Source of the DNA: Balaenoptera acutorostrata
Lineage: Eukaryota > Chordata > Mammalia > Artiodactyla > Balaenopteridae
Length of the DNA: 64,000 nt
Assembly (NCBI RefSeq): GCF_949987535.1
Contig: NC_080069.1
Span: 41,529,269 to 41,593,268 of the forward strand
Reading direction: 5' to 3'
A model generated the notes under the pieces. The model saw only the letters and a list, made by a program, of their open reading frames with translations. It was not told the origin of the DNA and made no database searches. Each line of letters starts with the position of its first letter. The stretch's first letter is position 1. Positions 12,091 through 26,100 of this stretch are shown in pieces. Position numbers and translations under genes: made by a program.

Positions 12091-13641
12091 ATACCAAGTA
12101 TCCAGAGGTACTACACTGCACTAGATAATGCAACGTTAAAGTCACCTTGGTTCACTAATTCAACAAACAATCGTTAGTATCTGTTATGTGCAAGGAACTG
12201 GGTTAAAGTAAGGTATGAGCACTTGTAACACAATAAATCAGTTTGGTCACAAAACTTTTATGCATAAAAGTGTGTGCAGGAAGTTAGACTTTATTCACGT
12301 TTATACACTCTTGTGTTTCAGTAAATGGAACATGTAATACAAGCTGGAATTGCTTTTTTTTCCCTAGATCTGTGGGGCCAGCCAGAGATCTAAGTTTAAA
12401 ATCAAACTCATACACTTGTTCCTTTTTCAAAGACATGGTCGCAGCTGACAGGGCTAGCAGGGAACATGTCCTGAAAAGATACAGGCACCTACCTGACACT
12501 GTTTATCTATCTGTTGCCTTACTTGGAATGAAGTACCATATAAAATGTCTCGTTGGGCTGAGATTGGAGAAAGATCGGACCCACCCAAAATAGGTAAAAG
12601 ATAAATGAACCAGGTATTTGTCACATTTGGAAAAAGCAGTAGGGGGTCAGGATACCCGTCCAAGAGCAAACCCTACTCAGTTTGTCAAAGTAAAATCAAA
12701 AAAAGTAAAAATAAAGTTGGTCTCACGAAAGAAGCCATGTTTTTCTTATGCTCATTCCTACCAGAGAATGCTTTCAACGGAACAAAACACATTTTAACAT
12801 CTCATAGATCCAACGTCTAGGAATAAAATTATCCTGCCCATGGTTTACTATATTTTGTTTTGTTTTATAATTTGAAAGTCTGTGTGATGTGTTGGAAAGG
12901 AGGTTGGAAACCAACATGCTTATCTCAGCTCTGCTTGTTAGAAAGTTACATGGCCTAGACCCAGCAACTTTGTTCCGTTCTGTCTTCTGCAAGTTGGACC
13001 ACACCAATCTTATCTATCATAACAACACAAACCAAAATCATCCATGTTTCAAATATAAACAATGACCTTCAGTACAACACGCACATTTTTCAGGTCATCA
13101 TGGTACTGGCTGAACCATGCTTTATCTTTAAATCTTGTCATATAAGGAACTGCTAATATTTTATAATTTTGCAGGATAGCAGAGAGAATACGGCAAGCTC
13201 AGGGCAGGAGAACTTAGCCTGGGCTTGGAGAAAGTCACGTAGTTCTGTTTGGCTGGGTGTTCATTCATGGTGCCTGCAAGGGGAGCAGAGTGAGGTAAAT
13301 AAGCAGGATCGTGCAGCCCTGAACCATGCCAAGGAGTGTGCAACTGACTCCACAGGCCAGGAGACTCATTTTATTATGGAGGAAGAGTAGCGAAGAAGGA
13401 ATATAGACAGATCTGGACGAAAGAAAGATCAGAAGCAGAAAACTGATCAAGAACATGTTTAATCAAAGAAGTGAAATAACACAGAACATTTAGGCATTTG
13501 TTAGTCTTGTACTTAAAGCATTCATATCTTTAAGGAAAAAAATATAAGTGAAATATGTGATCCAAATTTTCAACTAAAACTTATTTTTGGTATCAGCCAC
13601 CATATGTACTATAAGATCATATTAGAAAACGGAAAGATTTA
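12091..13641. other. Non-coding, nothing recognised
   Basis: No exon that matches CNT3 and no repeat that I can name. It probably lies within the intron preceding the first visible exon. Confidence 0.4.
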
Positions 13642-13761
13642 GGGATTTCCCTGGTGGTCTAGTGGTTAGGACTCCGTGTTTCTGTTGCAAGGGGCACAGG
13701 TTAAATCCCTGGTCAGGGAACTAAGATCTCACAAGCCGCGCGGCCAAAAAAAAAGAAAACA
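13642..13761 (+). mobile_element. Short tRNA-derived SINE (about 120 bp)
   Basis: A short relative of the CHR SINE: the head GATTTCCCTGGTGGTCTAGT, a box-B-like region, a GCGCGGCC end and an A-rich tail, without the long CHR body. Flanks AAAGATTTA and AAAGGATTTA suggest a TSD. Confidence 0.85.
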
Positions 13762-14022
13762 AAAGGATTTACATTTCTAGATTGAGATAATTTTCTTCTT
13801 CCTTATGTGGCTTCTACAGACAGTAAATTGTCAAAATTTTTAAAAATCATCTGTGTTTCTTTATGTGCCAAGCTTCCCTGCTTCTTTCTTTAATCAGCTG
13901 ACTCATCTAAACACCTCACCTTTGCCATCCCGTCCCTCAAAAGTCTTTGGGTATCATTCATTGAAAGAACATTTGTTTTGTGGCTCTGAAATGTTATTTT
14001 TGCGATCTGTATTTTTTCCTAG

Positions 14023-14121
14023 TGTGATGACGACTGCTTTGAAAACCAGAACACATCAGGAAATGACAACTCACTAAGGAGCAGAGTTGTGCAAAAGAGA
14101 GAGCAAGAAAATGGCAAACAG
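14023..14121 (+). CDS. SLC28A3: SLC28A3 visible exon 1 (residues 1-33)
   Basis: Acceptor TTTTTTCCTAG, donor CAG|GTACGG, 33 whole codons, phase 0 at both ends. It encodes hydrophilic cytosolic N-terminal sequence with [15 protein letters not shown], which parallels human ENENTSGNNSIRSR. This is the most divergent part of the protein, so the assignment depends on this block and on the in-phase join to the next exon. Confidence 0.88.
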
Positions 14122-17100
14122 GTACGGCTGGAAAGCAGTGAGTGAATCTTTCACCGTGTTAACTACTGTGCAACAGCTATGGGGACAGAAAGCATGGCAC
14201 TCAGCTGGCACTCAGAGGAATGAGTTAAATGGTAATTTGAGTGTGTAAGGCAGAGTCATGAGGAAAACACACATGCCCACACAAAGATTTTGTGTTTATA
14301 CAACTGTGCTCAGAGTTCTCTGATGGGGAGAGTACCCAGGCTTGCTCTGACACTTCACTATTACTATTACTATTAGATTCCAAACTCCATCCCAAGTCAG
14401 AAAGCACTGGCTTCAGCAGATAACATCTCAGTTTTAAAGTAAATGAGGCAGAAAAGAGTAAGTAACCATTTAGAAATGGTTCTAAAACTGTGTGCATCGC
14501 ACCCTACGGTTCCTCAGCGACATCTAAGTGTACACAGCAAGCCGAGGTGCTCTGTGACAATGCCACCTCTTATTTCTTTTATATATTGAATTCTGGGTAG
14601 GATCTCATTTTTTTGTTTGTTTGCCTGAAAATATCTTTATTATGTGTTCCCTTTTGATGGATATTTTCACTGAGTATAGATTTATTTTTAATTAAAAAAA
14701 TTTTAATGAAGTAAAGTTGGTGTACAATATTACATAAGTTACAGGTGTATGGATCTCATTTGAAGATAGCCTTCTGCTAAAAAGAGAGCAAATTGCCCAT
14801 CTATATCACCCTTAAAAAAGTAATTTTGGGTGCATATTCTGGGGGGAGTTTGCTCATGATAAAAGAATAACTTATTTGAAGTAGAAAATTTGAAATATTA
14901 TTGCAGCAAAATTTGGAAGACAAAAAATGACCTAATGACCTGTAGTTCCAGCAAAAAACAAAACAAAACAAAAAATCAGTGCCTAACATATTAGAATATA
15001 GCTCACTTTAATACAAGTACATATACATCAATAGGCACATGTCACATACATTAGGTTCATGCTTTCATATTATTGGGCCATTGTTTCTTTCATTTAATAT
15101 ATTATAAAAGGTGTTCATATCACTAAGTAGTCTTCAACCAAAAAAAGAGAAAACAATACTTCTTTTCACACAAAAACCTGCACATGGGTGCTTATAGCCG
15201 CTTGATTCATAATTGCCAAAACCTGGAAGCAACCAAGATGTCCTTCAGTAGGTGAATGGATAAATAAACTGTGGTCCATCCAGGCAATGAAATATTATTC
15301 AGTACTAAGAACAAATGAGCTATCAAGACATGAAGAGACATGGGGGAGCATTACATGTGTATTACTAAGTCACAGAAGCAACCTGAAAAGGCTGCATACT
15401 GTATGGTCCCAGCTATATGACGTTCTGGAAAAGGCAAACTATGGAGACAGTAAAAAGATCCCTGGCTGCCAAGATGGGAGAGAGGGGTGAATAGGCACAG
15501 AGGAGTTTTAGGGTAGTGAAAACACTCTGTATGATACTATGACAGTTGATACATGTTATTAAATACTTATCCAAACCCACAGAATATAGGACACCAAGAG
15601 TGAGCCCTAATGTAAACTACAGACTTTGTCGGTTCATCATTTATAACAAACGTACCACTCTGGTGGGGAAGTCTATAATGGGGAAGGCTGCATGGGGTTG
15701 GGGGCGGGCGGAAAAGTATGGGAGATCTCTGTACCTTCCTCTGAATTTTGCTATGAACCTAAATAAAACTGCTCTTTAAAGTCTTTTTTTTTAATTGTTT
15801 CACTAAAAAATGTCAGAAACAAAAAATTAGGTATTATTGTAAACAGAAATATGAAGACTGAGGAGTAGCTACTAGATTTGGCAACAATGGTCCTTAGGTT
15901 ACCTTGGCAGGTGACCTTAGCAGAAGCCATCTCAGTAGACCCCTGGTCACAGTGGCTTGAAAAGTGAGCAGGATGTGAAGGAATGTAACCAAAAGTAAGG
16001 GCAATTCTTTCAAGTGGTTTGGCTGTGAAGGGAAGGAGGGAGGGTAGATGTCCCATGGTTGTAGGGTCAAGAAGGTTTTGTTGTTGTTTTGTTTTGTTTT
16101 AAAGATGAGAAAGGGCTGGAAAAACCAAAAAAGAAAACAAAAGGAATGCTAGACATTCCATATAGTAGGTAACTTGGGACAATTTCACTCTAAGAAAATA
16201 ATAATTATGATCATTTAAATCAAAAATGTACCAAACTTTGAATATTGGCCAAGCTTGGTGTTAGGTGGGAAAAAATGAGAAAGGCTTCTCTGGACTCCTG
16301 ACCTTTGCAGCTACAGCTTGGACTCAGCTGGTCTCTATTACAATCATCCCATCACCTTCCTTGTACCTGAGCCCCAGCCCACAACAGGAAGGCAGCCTAA
16401 GTCAGGAGTACAATGGGAGTTTGGTATCAAAGGACTATACGATCTTTGAGGATCCTTTCAGCTCAGAGACGTGCTAATAACTAATTTCTTTTTTTAGGGG
16501 GGTGGGGGGTGGGTTAAAGTAAAGAGAATTGAAGGTCTCATGGGATCTGACAAAAAGCTAGAGCTGAGATTTGGCATTATACCTCTTAGAGCATGTTCAA
16601 AACTGCTCCACATCTGCCAGCTTCCTCCCAACCTTCCTTGCCTTTGCTTACAATAGCTGGACCTGTTTGAGACATTATTGCAAAATGATGAGACGCAGGA
16701 AATCCTCTCCACCATCACAAGAATAGGATGGGTCATGGATATTTCAAAGCTAAACAGTACGTGGAAAGATTGTCCATAAAAGATAGCCCAGGTATATACT
16801 TCACTCAGTCAGTTAGAGCAAGTGCTAGTTGAGTAAGGGAAATATTTCCCTTTAACCCAACTGATAGAAGAACCCTAGCTCCCAAGGGTAGTTTAACAGC
16901 TCTTGAAGATGCTGAGCTACTGTTCACATCTGTAGACCAAGCCTTGGGCTGCCAGGAAAATAAAACCAGCCTTGGTCTCAGTCCTTTGGAAAGTGGGGCT
17001 GGCAGAGTCTTACGGAAGATTTGTGCAGCCTCTGGTATTAACTTCATTTAGCACTTGCCTGAAAACAGAGCAGGAGTTGAATGTAGAGACAGGAACTAAA

Positions 17101-20100
17101 CGCAGAGATATTAGCCCTCTCCCTGAAGAAATGGAGAAAATACCAATGGCTCCTTCTGAAGTAAAGGGAGAAATGTATGAACGTGGATTTTTTGTGACAA
17201 GGGGGAAAATGTCTGTGCATAGATAATTGGAGCAATCATCTTGCATAATAATTTAAAAGGACCTTTTGGGAAAATTTCCTTGCCAAAATTCTGAGCAAAA
17301 GAGATCAGAGTCCATTGTGCTCAGGATTCTCATCATTCCATCTCTGTTCCAATGTTTGATTTCGAGGGTGAAGAGCAAGTCACCATTGAGCAGGATTCTC
17401 CAAGAAATGATGAAGATGAGGAGGATGACCAAGAGACGCATCAAAAAGGGTACAGATTTAAACCATAGAAATAACCACACTTACCTCCTAAACACAGTGG
17501 TTTTGCCACTTTTTAAATTCTCATCTAATTTTTAACATTAATTATGATTTATCAGAGATGGTCACCACCAATCTCCCCTCCCTACTACCCACCCAACACC
17601 ATTTTCAGAAAAATTAATGGAGCTCTAGAATAATCAACGTGGTAAATTCAAACTGCTAATGTCCTGGGAACCCAATATCCAGGACAATCTTCTAATTAAA
17701 GCTGTGAATTGCCAACTAATTGCTCCAGTCTATACAAAAGTAGTTAATTCATCTTCACAATGTTCAATCAATAAGCAATTGATTTCTCAAAAATCCAATT
17801 CACTTTAAATCCCAACAAACTTGCTCTTACCTTGTCATATCATAATGTTCCGAGTCCTTATCACCCATTAGCAGGTGAGACAAATTATTATTTTTATTTT
17901 TTTGGATCAGAAAAATGAAGCTCAGAGAAGTAACTCAGCCAAGGTTAGTGGAACAAAGCTAATTTAAATTTCAGCTTCTGATTCCCAGTCCAAGATTGTC
18001 TGGTACTCTATCATAACATGAAAGTATCTGTAAATTTTCTAAATTCCTATTTAAATTTGGTGTAAATTCCTAAGTCTCTGAGGGAGACTTTATTTTTACG
18101 TATCAGAAGACAGAGTCAGTCAGAATTAGGATCAAAAACTCTTGTCACATATACATCATCAAGAATATTTGCCACCTTGGAAACCTGAACTTAGTTTCAT
18201 CCCTTGTTTTACTTTATGAATCTCTGATCCTGGGGGCTGAGAGCTTCTCTTGGGTGGTCAGAGGTACTCAAGTTTCATCCGTGTTAATGGATGGAGAACA
18301 ACCACCAGGAGATTGGGAGTTGTTCAGCCTAGATAACCAAATGGCCAAAGCGACTATTTCTAGCTACAGTACTTCCTTTTATGAAGTGTCAAATTGCACT
18401 AGACACATTCCTTGCAATTAAAAAATCGGATAAATTCAACTTAAAGTAGATGGATGTGCCCTATTACATGCTGCCCTGCAACGCTGCTGCTTTATAACAC
18501 TATATCCACAGCTGAGGATGATGCATCAGCAGTCTTTCCTAAATTAGACCATGAAAAATTTAGTCTTTACTATACTTATATTCCCTCAATATGTTCTAGA
18601 ACAGTGTTTCTAATTCTCAGTACACATATTCACACACATACGTAAGACAAAATTTTCATGAAATAATGCCTGTCGTCACTATGTATGATACCCTCTGAGA
18701 TGTCCTATTCTTTTGTTTAAGGATGATCATCATGCACTGTGTGGCTGACTTCGCAACCCACTAATGGGTCCCAACCCACAGCTATAAACTATTGTTCCAG
18801 AAAAGCAATACGCACTACCACTTCATTTAGCTAAGAATTTGACAAAGGCCTGTCAATCACAATGTCCAAGGTGCTGGTGTTGGGCTCACAGACACCTATT
18901 CTCCACAAAGTTACAGTCAGTTAAGGCTTCATAACAAAATACAATCAAAGGAGACAGTAGGAATAAGTCGCAGAGGAATGCCTCTGTTTGACGAAATGCA
19001 AGAAGGCTTTGTAGAAGCAAAGGGCTTGAGCTGTGCCCTGAAACGTGAAGGGGGCTGAGATTTGGACACAGGGGCATGACTGCTGGAGGGAAGGGAACTG
19101 GAGGTGTTCACCAAGGGGACGGGAGCTCCCAGCGGGGGGCTGAGTTCTTTGAGATCCTGGGGATTGAGAATCTTCTATGTAGGAGAAGGGGTTGTTTTAG
19201 AAATCCTGTCCAGTGTCATGGACATATATACACTACCAAATGTAAAATAGATAACTAGTGGGAAGCAGCCGCACAGCACAGGGAGATCAGCTCGGTGCTT
19301 TGTGACCACCTAGAGGGGTGGGATGGGGAGGGTGGGAGGGAGGGAGATGCAAGAGGGAAGAGAAATGGGAACATATTGTATATGTATAACTGATTCACTT
19401 TGTTATAAAGCAGAAGCTAACACACTATTGTAAGGCAATTATACTTCAATAAAGATGTTTAAAAAAAAAAAAAAAATTAAACCTAAAAAAAAAAAAAAAA
19501 AAGAAATCCTGTCCAGTGGCCTGGAAGTGGTCATGATTAAATGTGTGAGTAAATTCCTTCCATTTGGTCTCAAGTGGGAGAATGAAGGCACATTGAGCAA
19601 AGAGACATGTGCAGGGAAGCCAGGTTTCAGAGCAAGTGGAGGACCTGGGGGAGCAACTGGGAGCACCCAGGAGAAGGAAGGACAGTTGCTATGGATACAG
19701 GCCTCCAGACTCCCTCACTGGTGGACACCATCCTCCCCAGAAGAAGTGATCAGATGCACACGTGGCTCACACACCACACACTGCCCTGTAACAAAGCTCT
19801 GGGCAGAAACAAAGACACCAACCATTCCAGAACGTTCTGAAAAAGCTATATGACAACCCATTGGTTTAACAGCCCTCAAATCTCCGAAATTCTACATTAC
19901 ATGTAAGCATCCTGTGAAGTCCGTCAGCCTCCCGCTAAACAGGGTGGTGACTGAGGACAGGGAATCTCCAGCTTGCTCACACTTTGGGAACCAGAAGGGA
20001 GAACCAGATGGGATGAGAGTTCATTGGATTTTTGGGGGGGGGGCTGCGTTGGGTCTTCAATGCTGCGTGTGGGCTTTCTCTAGTTGCAGCGAGCGGGGGC

Positions 20101-23100
20101 TACTCTTCGTTGAGGTGGCTTCTCTTGTTGCGGAGCACGGGCTCTACGCACGAGGGCTTCAGTAGTTGTGGCATGCGGGCTCAGTAGTTGTGGCTCATGG
20201 GCTCTAGAGCGCAGGCTCAGTAGTTGTGGTGCATGGACTTAGTTGCTCCAAAGCATGTGGGATCTTCCCAGACTAGGGCTCGAACGCATGTCCCCTGCAT
20301 TGGCAGGTGGATTCTTAACCACTGCGCCACCAAGGAAGTCCCCATTGGATTTTTTTTTTTAAGTCAACATTTACATGACAGCTTACAAGCTAGTGGAGGC
20401 CCTCCTAGCACAGTGAGAAACACTCTCATCCTATGGTTTATTCTTAGCTTCTGGTTAGTTATCCTGTCCCCTGCTTTATTTCCAGGAGCATGTTTTCTGC
20501 ATCTCTGTAATTCCTCAGGGCTTTGGCACATCCATTCAGCAAAGGTTAGCAAGCCACGGCTGATTTTAGTCTAAAATGAAATGAGTTTCTCATTTCTATT
20601 TTGTAGGACACATACCTCATGAATGCATTTGCCTGCTTGATTTACAAAGCCTTATCTAGCTTTAGCGTGCCAGGTTATGTAGTGTATGTGGTGTTTACCT
20701 CTGTCTGCCTTCTTGCTTTTGTGTTGTTACAGGTGCCTGGAAAGGAAGTGTGGTACAGTTTATGATTTTTGTAGGGAACACCAAAGAACCCTTAAGTCCA
20801 TGACCTGGGGCATTTTAATAGCAGGTAAATAACAAAAGGGGATGGAATACCAATGTCTCTTTTCCAGGATCCCTCAAATATTAGTTTTCTGTAGAAAACA
20901 AATAAATATTTCCCTTCCCCTTGACTTCCCTGAATCATCCAGAGAGGAGAGAATTTAACCAGGATGCCCTGAGTGGTGGGTCTCAGCTTGAGAAGCCCAG
21001 GTAGATAGCTTCCCTGTCCTGTTTATGCAGCCAGCAGCTAATTTTTTAGGTCACCTACTCTCACTTTGTTATTGTGGTATGGATTTGAGGGTTGGATATT
21101 GCAAATTCAGGTAACTGGAAAACATGGTGATAATCACAAGGCAGAAACCTAATTGAAGGGGTGATATAAGTAATCAATCAATGCTTTATATAAACACAAC
21201 ACGAGAAAGAGCCTAGGGTCATGTAGCCCACTCTTCTTACTTGAAAGCAGGACCAGACTGTCTTCACAAATGAGCAGGTGTCCTGTTTTGACTCCCTCCA
21301 AACAAAGGGCTCCAGGGCCCATTTCAAAGAACACTCCTGTCTATAAAATGTGAACCCTCCCACCCAAGTCCACAGACATTTATGCAAGACTGCTGCCCCC
21401 CATCCCCTCCCCCGGAGGTCCGTAGTTTCCCGGTGCTCACACAGCTAGAACAGGGAGTAAGCAGGATTGAAAGCTTTCTTTGTACTGGCTCAGAGAGTAT
21501 TTTGCAGACCATACTCAAAACCACACAGCTATGCCATTGTAGTACAAAGTAAGCAGATGGTGTGGCTGTGTGCCAGGGCGACTTTATTTGTAGAATAAAA
21601 ATACAAATATACAAATACAACTGTCCTTGCCACCTACAAAAACAAGTGGTAGGCCAAACTTAACTTGGAAACAAAGACTTGTTTGCTGACCTTTAATGGA
21701 AAACCGTGCTGTTCTTATCCTAGAATATCATCTTCAAAAGCCATCACCTTGGTCATCGCCCCACCTCTTTCCTTTAGAGATTCTGTGGCACTTAGGGATT
21801 GTTGTTGTGACACTCAGAGATTTTCCTACTCAAGCTTAGGCAAATCTGGGCTACAAACTAGAAGACTCAATACCTTTTTGCCAGTAGTTGCTTTAGTGTC
21901 TGGCCTTTCTCTGACGGAAGCTCACCTATTGAGTCTGAATATCAGAAAAAATAGTACTAAGCAAGAGCCCCAATGATCAAGCAACAAGATTCAAGAATTC
22001 AGAAGGTTGTTTGAGAAAAAAAGACCTAGCACCCTGTCCTCCTAGCATTCTTGGTGAGACTGTTTAAAATTTTTAAAAACCCAAAATATAGTCCTTATAA
22101 TCAGAGGCACCTATAGCTATATCAAGAGCACCCCTGCGTTCAATGGTTTCCTGACTGAACCTGCCCTTTGCTGAGCCAGATAAATGCTGGAGGCTGGTCT
22201 CCCGCTGATTTGGTGATGTTCACTGTCTGTATTTGCTTCCGACAGGTTACCTGGCTCTAGTGATTGCGGCCTGTGTGCTGAACTTTAACAGAGCCCTTCC
22301 TCTTTTCGTGATCACGGTGCTTGCCATCTTCTTTGTGATCTGGGATCACTTCATGGCCAAATATGAATCTCAAATCGCTCAGTTCCTCTCTCCTGGCCAA
22401 AGGCTTCTGGACAGCCACTGGTTCTGGCTGAAGTGGTAAATGCACTTAGTTCTCTTACTGAGGTTGAGAGTGACGTTAGTCTTTTCCAACACTGTTCCAT
22501 AGATTTGTTCTGAAATTGCTTCCTCATTTATGGGATATTGAAGCTAGAAACAACCTAGGGAATAATCTGTTAAAAAAATGCCTTCATTTTACAAGCAGGA
22601 CATCAAGGCCTAGATAAGGCAAGATGTGCTCAAATGTCCCTACAAACTGTCTTAATTTCAAGTGCCACTAAATGATAAAATGTTGTCCAAAAGTTGGGAC
22701 GGTTCTGACTTGGAGAGGTGGCTTTCTGCTCTGGGCACGAATCTGGACTCTTTGGGAGGAAAGGTCTGTGAATTAGTAAAGCCAACTCTCTCTTATAGGA
22801 CCCCCTGTCCTGCAAGTGACCATTCAGGGCTTTTCTTTCAGCCTCTCTCTGTGGGACCTCCTCTCTCTCCAGGTGGCCCTACAGGGTAGGACCCAGAACC
22901 CATTCTCCTCAGTGTGGCCCACATGGAATCTACCAGGAAAGTTCACACATTCTTGGCTTAATAAACCAGGGTTGTACAATCCCAACAGAGCAACCCCCTC
23001 TGGCTCTGCCATCCACTGATTCAGTGCTATCGTATGCCCACTAGATTCCCCAAGGAGTCAGAACCCAGGCTAAAGCCTGACTTAGCTCTCTGAGGCTTGG

Positions 23101-26100
23101 GTGAGGTCTCCAACGCAGAGGACACATTTCAAGCTCTCCCTTGAAGGGAAGAAGGTAACGCTTCCCCCATCTCCCAAAATGAAGATGCCCAGCAGCTCTC
23201 GCAAAGAAATCACGGGACTTCCTCTCCAAGCATCGTTTCTCCTCTCTGACCCCTTTATATATCCTTGAACTGGCAAAGGGCCCAAGTGTGTGGAGTAAAG
23301 GGACACATTGCTTCATTTTTTTGACTATGTGCCTTTTTAGCTACACCCAAAAAGAGTCTCTTGCAATTTCTAGAAGCATAATTTCCTGGTACCAGGGTGT
23401 GTTACTCAATATTTTTTGTTTGTTAGTTGAAGCCTGTTTAAGATTTTAAAGTTAGCACAGCAAATGATGCCAAAGCCTCTTTCTTTGTTCTCTTAGGGTG
23501 ATTTGGGGCTGCCTGATCCTGGGAGTTATTTTCTGGCTGGTCTTTGACACCGCCAAATTGGGCCAACAGCAGCTGGTGTCCTTCGGTGGACTCATAATGT
23601 ACATTATCCTGACATTTCTATTTTCCAAGCACCCAACCAAAGTAAGCATGAAATCGATCATTTCTTGGTCTTTTTCCCTCTTTTTTTTCCTCATGTGTAA
23701 ATTGCTCAAAATAATGAGTATGAGAGAGTTGAACTGTTATTCAATATTTTTCTTACCTTGCTATGATATTTAAGTGGCTAAGGTGCCCTTTTCCTGAACG
23801 TTAATAGTACTGTTACTCTCTCATTTTTCATTCTCAGTAATTTTCCAGTTGCTCAACCAGTGAGATACTCTCTCCTGTCAAGTCCGATTTCTACTCATGT
23901 ACCCCCTTTCCCCCCCATCAAACACACATACAAAGAAAACGCATCCATTTTGATTCAGATTTCCCCAGACCAACAAATAATCTAATATTCTACCATTGGA
24001 TTCTGCAGTTTATCAAATTTGTATTTGCCATTGAGGCTATTTTACTCCAAAAATTTGTCCTTAAGTTTTGTTCACACAGAATTCAATTCTCACCCTTGTT
24101 CTGTCAGCCTGTAACCCAATAAATGGGCAAGAATTCTGAGATATCAAAACTTTCACATATGATTCATAATGGCAAACTCTGGAAGACTTTACTGGCTGAA
24201 AGGTTGATCCAAGAAAAGAGCATTAATCAAAACCAAAGCCACCTGATACAATCCAAATTCTTTGCCCTGTGTAGGTGACCATCTCTGCTATTTTCTGTGC
24301 CTCCAATCCCATAGTTCTTTGCAGGCCACTCATCTCTACTCCAAAAATGAAAGCACTTGATTGTCCATTACCACTGCACTCCCTGGGTCTGCATTAGAGT
24401 TAATTGGTTCCTTTTACTGTGAAATGAGAGCCCCTCAACAGGGTGGAATTTCACTTAATTCACTTACAAATTGTCAAATCAACAAACCTTGGACACACAG
24501 AGAAGTCATGTTCGACCTTTCCATTTTCCAGATGGGGAAATAATTATACGTATCTAACATTTACAGCATGACCGGGAAGGCCAGATTCTTCCTCCTTTAA
24601 TGGCCCTTCTAAGACTACTCTTTGTGTCTAAGTGATTTTATCGTGACAAAATGGTTACATGCGCTCCTGGGACTGAAGGCTTAATCTCAGGTTTATGAAG
24701 AGGGAACACAACCCTGAGATTTTTAGGTATGATTCTATGGAGGGATTCTCTGCTCACAACTGCTTTGGCCTCCGAAAGAAGGTGGATCACGGGCCACATC
24801 TGAGAAGCTTCCAAGGAAATAGTGATCCTCTGGGCATTTATGCTGAGTTCAGCGTTCATTTTCTAATAACCTATATCTCTTCCTATTTCTGTATAGGTTT
24901 ACTGGAGGCCTGTCTTTTGGGGTATTGGGTTACAGTTTCTTCTTGGGCTTTTGATACTAAGGACAGAACCTGGATTTATGGCTTTTGATTGGCTGGGGAA
25001 ACAAGTTCAGGTAAGTTTGGTTCAAAAGAATGCCTTGCTTTTATAGTGCTTTTAACATTTGAATATAACCCTCAAGACATGTCAGAAATAGCTTTATTTG
25101 TCTGCATTAGTTGACCCAAATTTTAATTCCATAGCATGAATTAGACAAATAACTTTGTTTATGTTAATCCGTGTAGTTTATTAATATTCTGGTTGTCTCT
25201 TACCCATACCATCCACTACATCACTCCTCAATCCCATTTGACCCCTTCATCCTGCCTGAGGGGTGTCACTCTTCTAAGATGTTTCCCCCAACAGAGAAAC
25301 AGGCTTCTTTGCATCTAGTGGTAACCAGTACCTCCCATGTACCATCTGTGGCTTCTGGAGCAAGTTACCACACCCAGCTTATTCTTTAGCACCCTAGAGT
25401 CAGAGTGAATGTCAGAAACGCCAGGAAACCTGTATGAAGTTATAGTTCTAAGATATACTTCCAGGCCATCCACTGGAGGGGGAAAGTTGACAAAATCAAC
25501 TCTCCAAGTCTATCCCACAAGTTTTCTGAGTCCCCACCCTCTGCAGAGCCGTAGGTCCTGTGGATGGTAACTACATCTTTAGTGCTTGTAATGATCTGCT
25601 CTTTTCCTTTCTTTAACTCAGACGTTCCTGGAGTACACTAATGCTGGCGCCTCATTTGTCTTTGGTGAGAAGTATGAAGACCACTTTTTTGCATTTAAGG
25701 TAAAGCCAAACACTTTTTTTCTATGTAGACACTTCCTTTTCAGTAACTTCTCAGTCTTTGTAGATGTTCAGATAGAACCTAACTGATCAGAACCCAGGCA
25801 TATACCTTCCAGGCATGTCATAGGGGCACAGCCCATCACTGGGCTTTCTCCTTTACCTGAAGTCAGTGGACTGAAAACATTTTATTTTTTTTACAGTAAC
25901 ATTAAGGGAAACATCTAGAGGAAGTTAGGAATACTGAATCACAGGCATACCTCAGAGATATTGCCGGTTCGGTTCCAGACCACCGCAATAAAATTAATAC
26001 CGCAGTAAAGCCAGTCAAAAATTTTTTGGTTTCCCAGCTCATATAAGTTATGTTTATACTCTACTGTAGTCTAGTAAGTGTGCAATAGCAGTATGTCTAA

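Larger units (their letters stand above)
17450..20732 (+). other. Intron after visible exon 2
   Basis: Holds an MIR-like remnant at about 17870-18010, an L1 insertion at 19216-19501 and a SINE at 20034-20342. The rest is unrecognised. Confidence 0.7.

Noticed and set aside
11747..12091. 114-codon ORF resembling hypothetical proteins in mammalian annotations
   Set aside because: It is the antisense translation of a CHR SINE ([13 protein letters not shown] text) and recurs wherever that SINE occurs.
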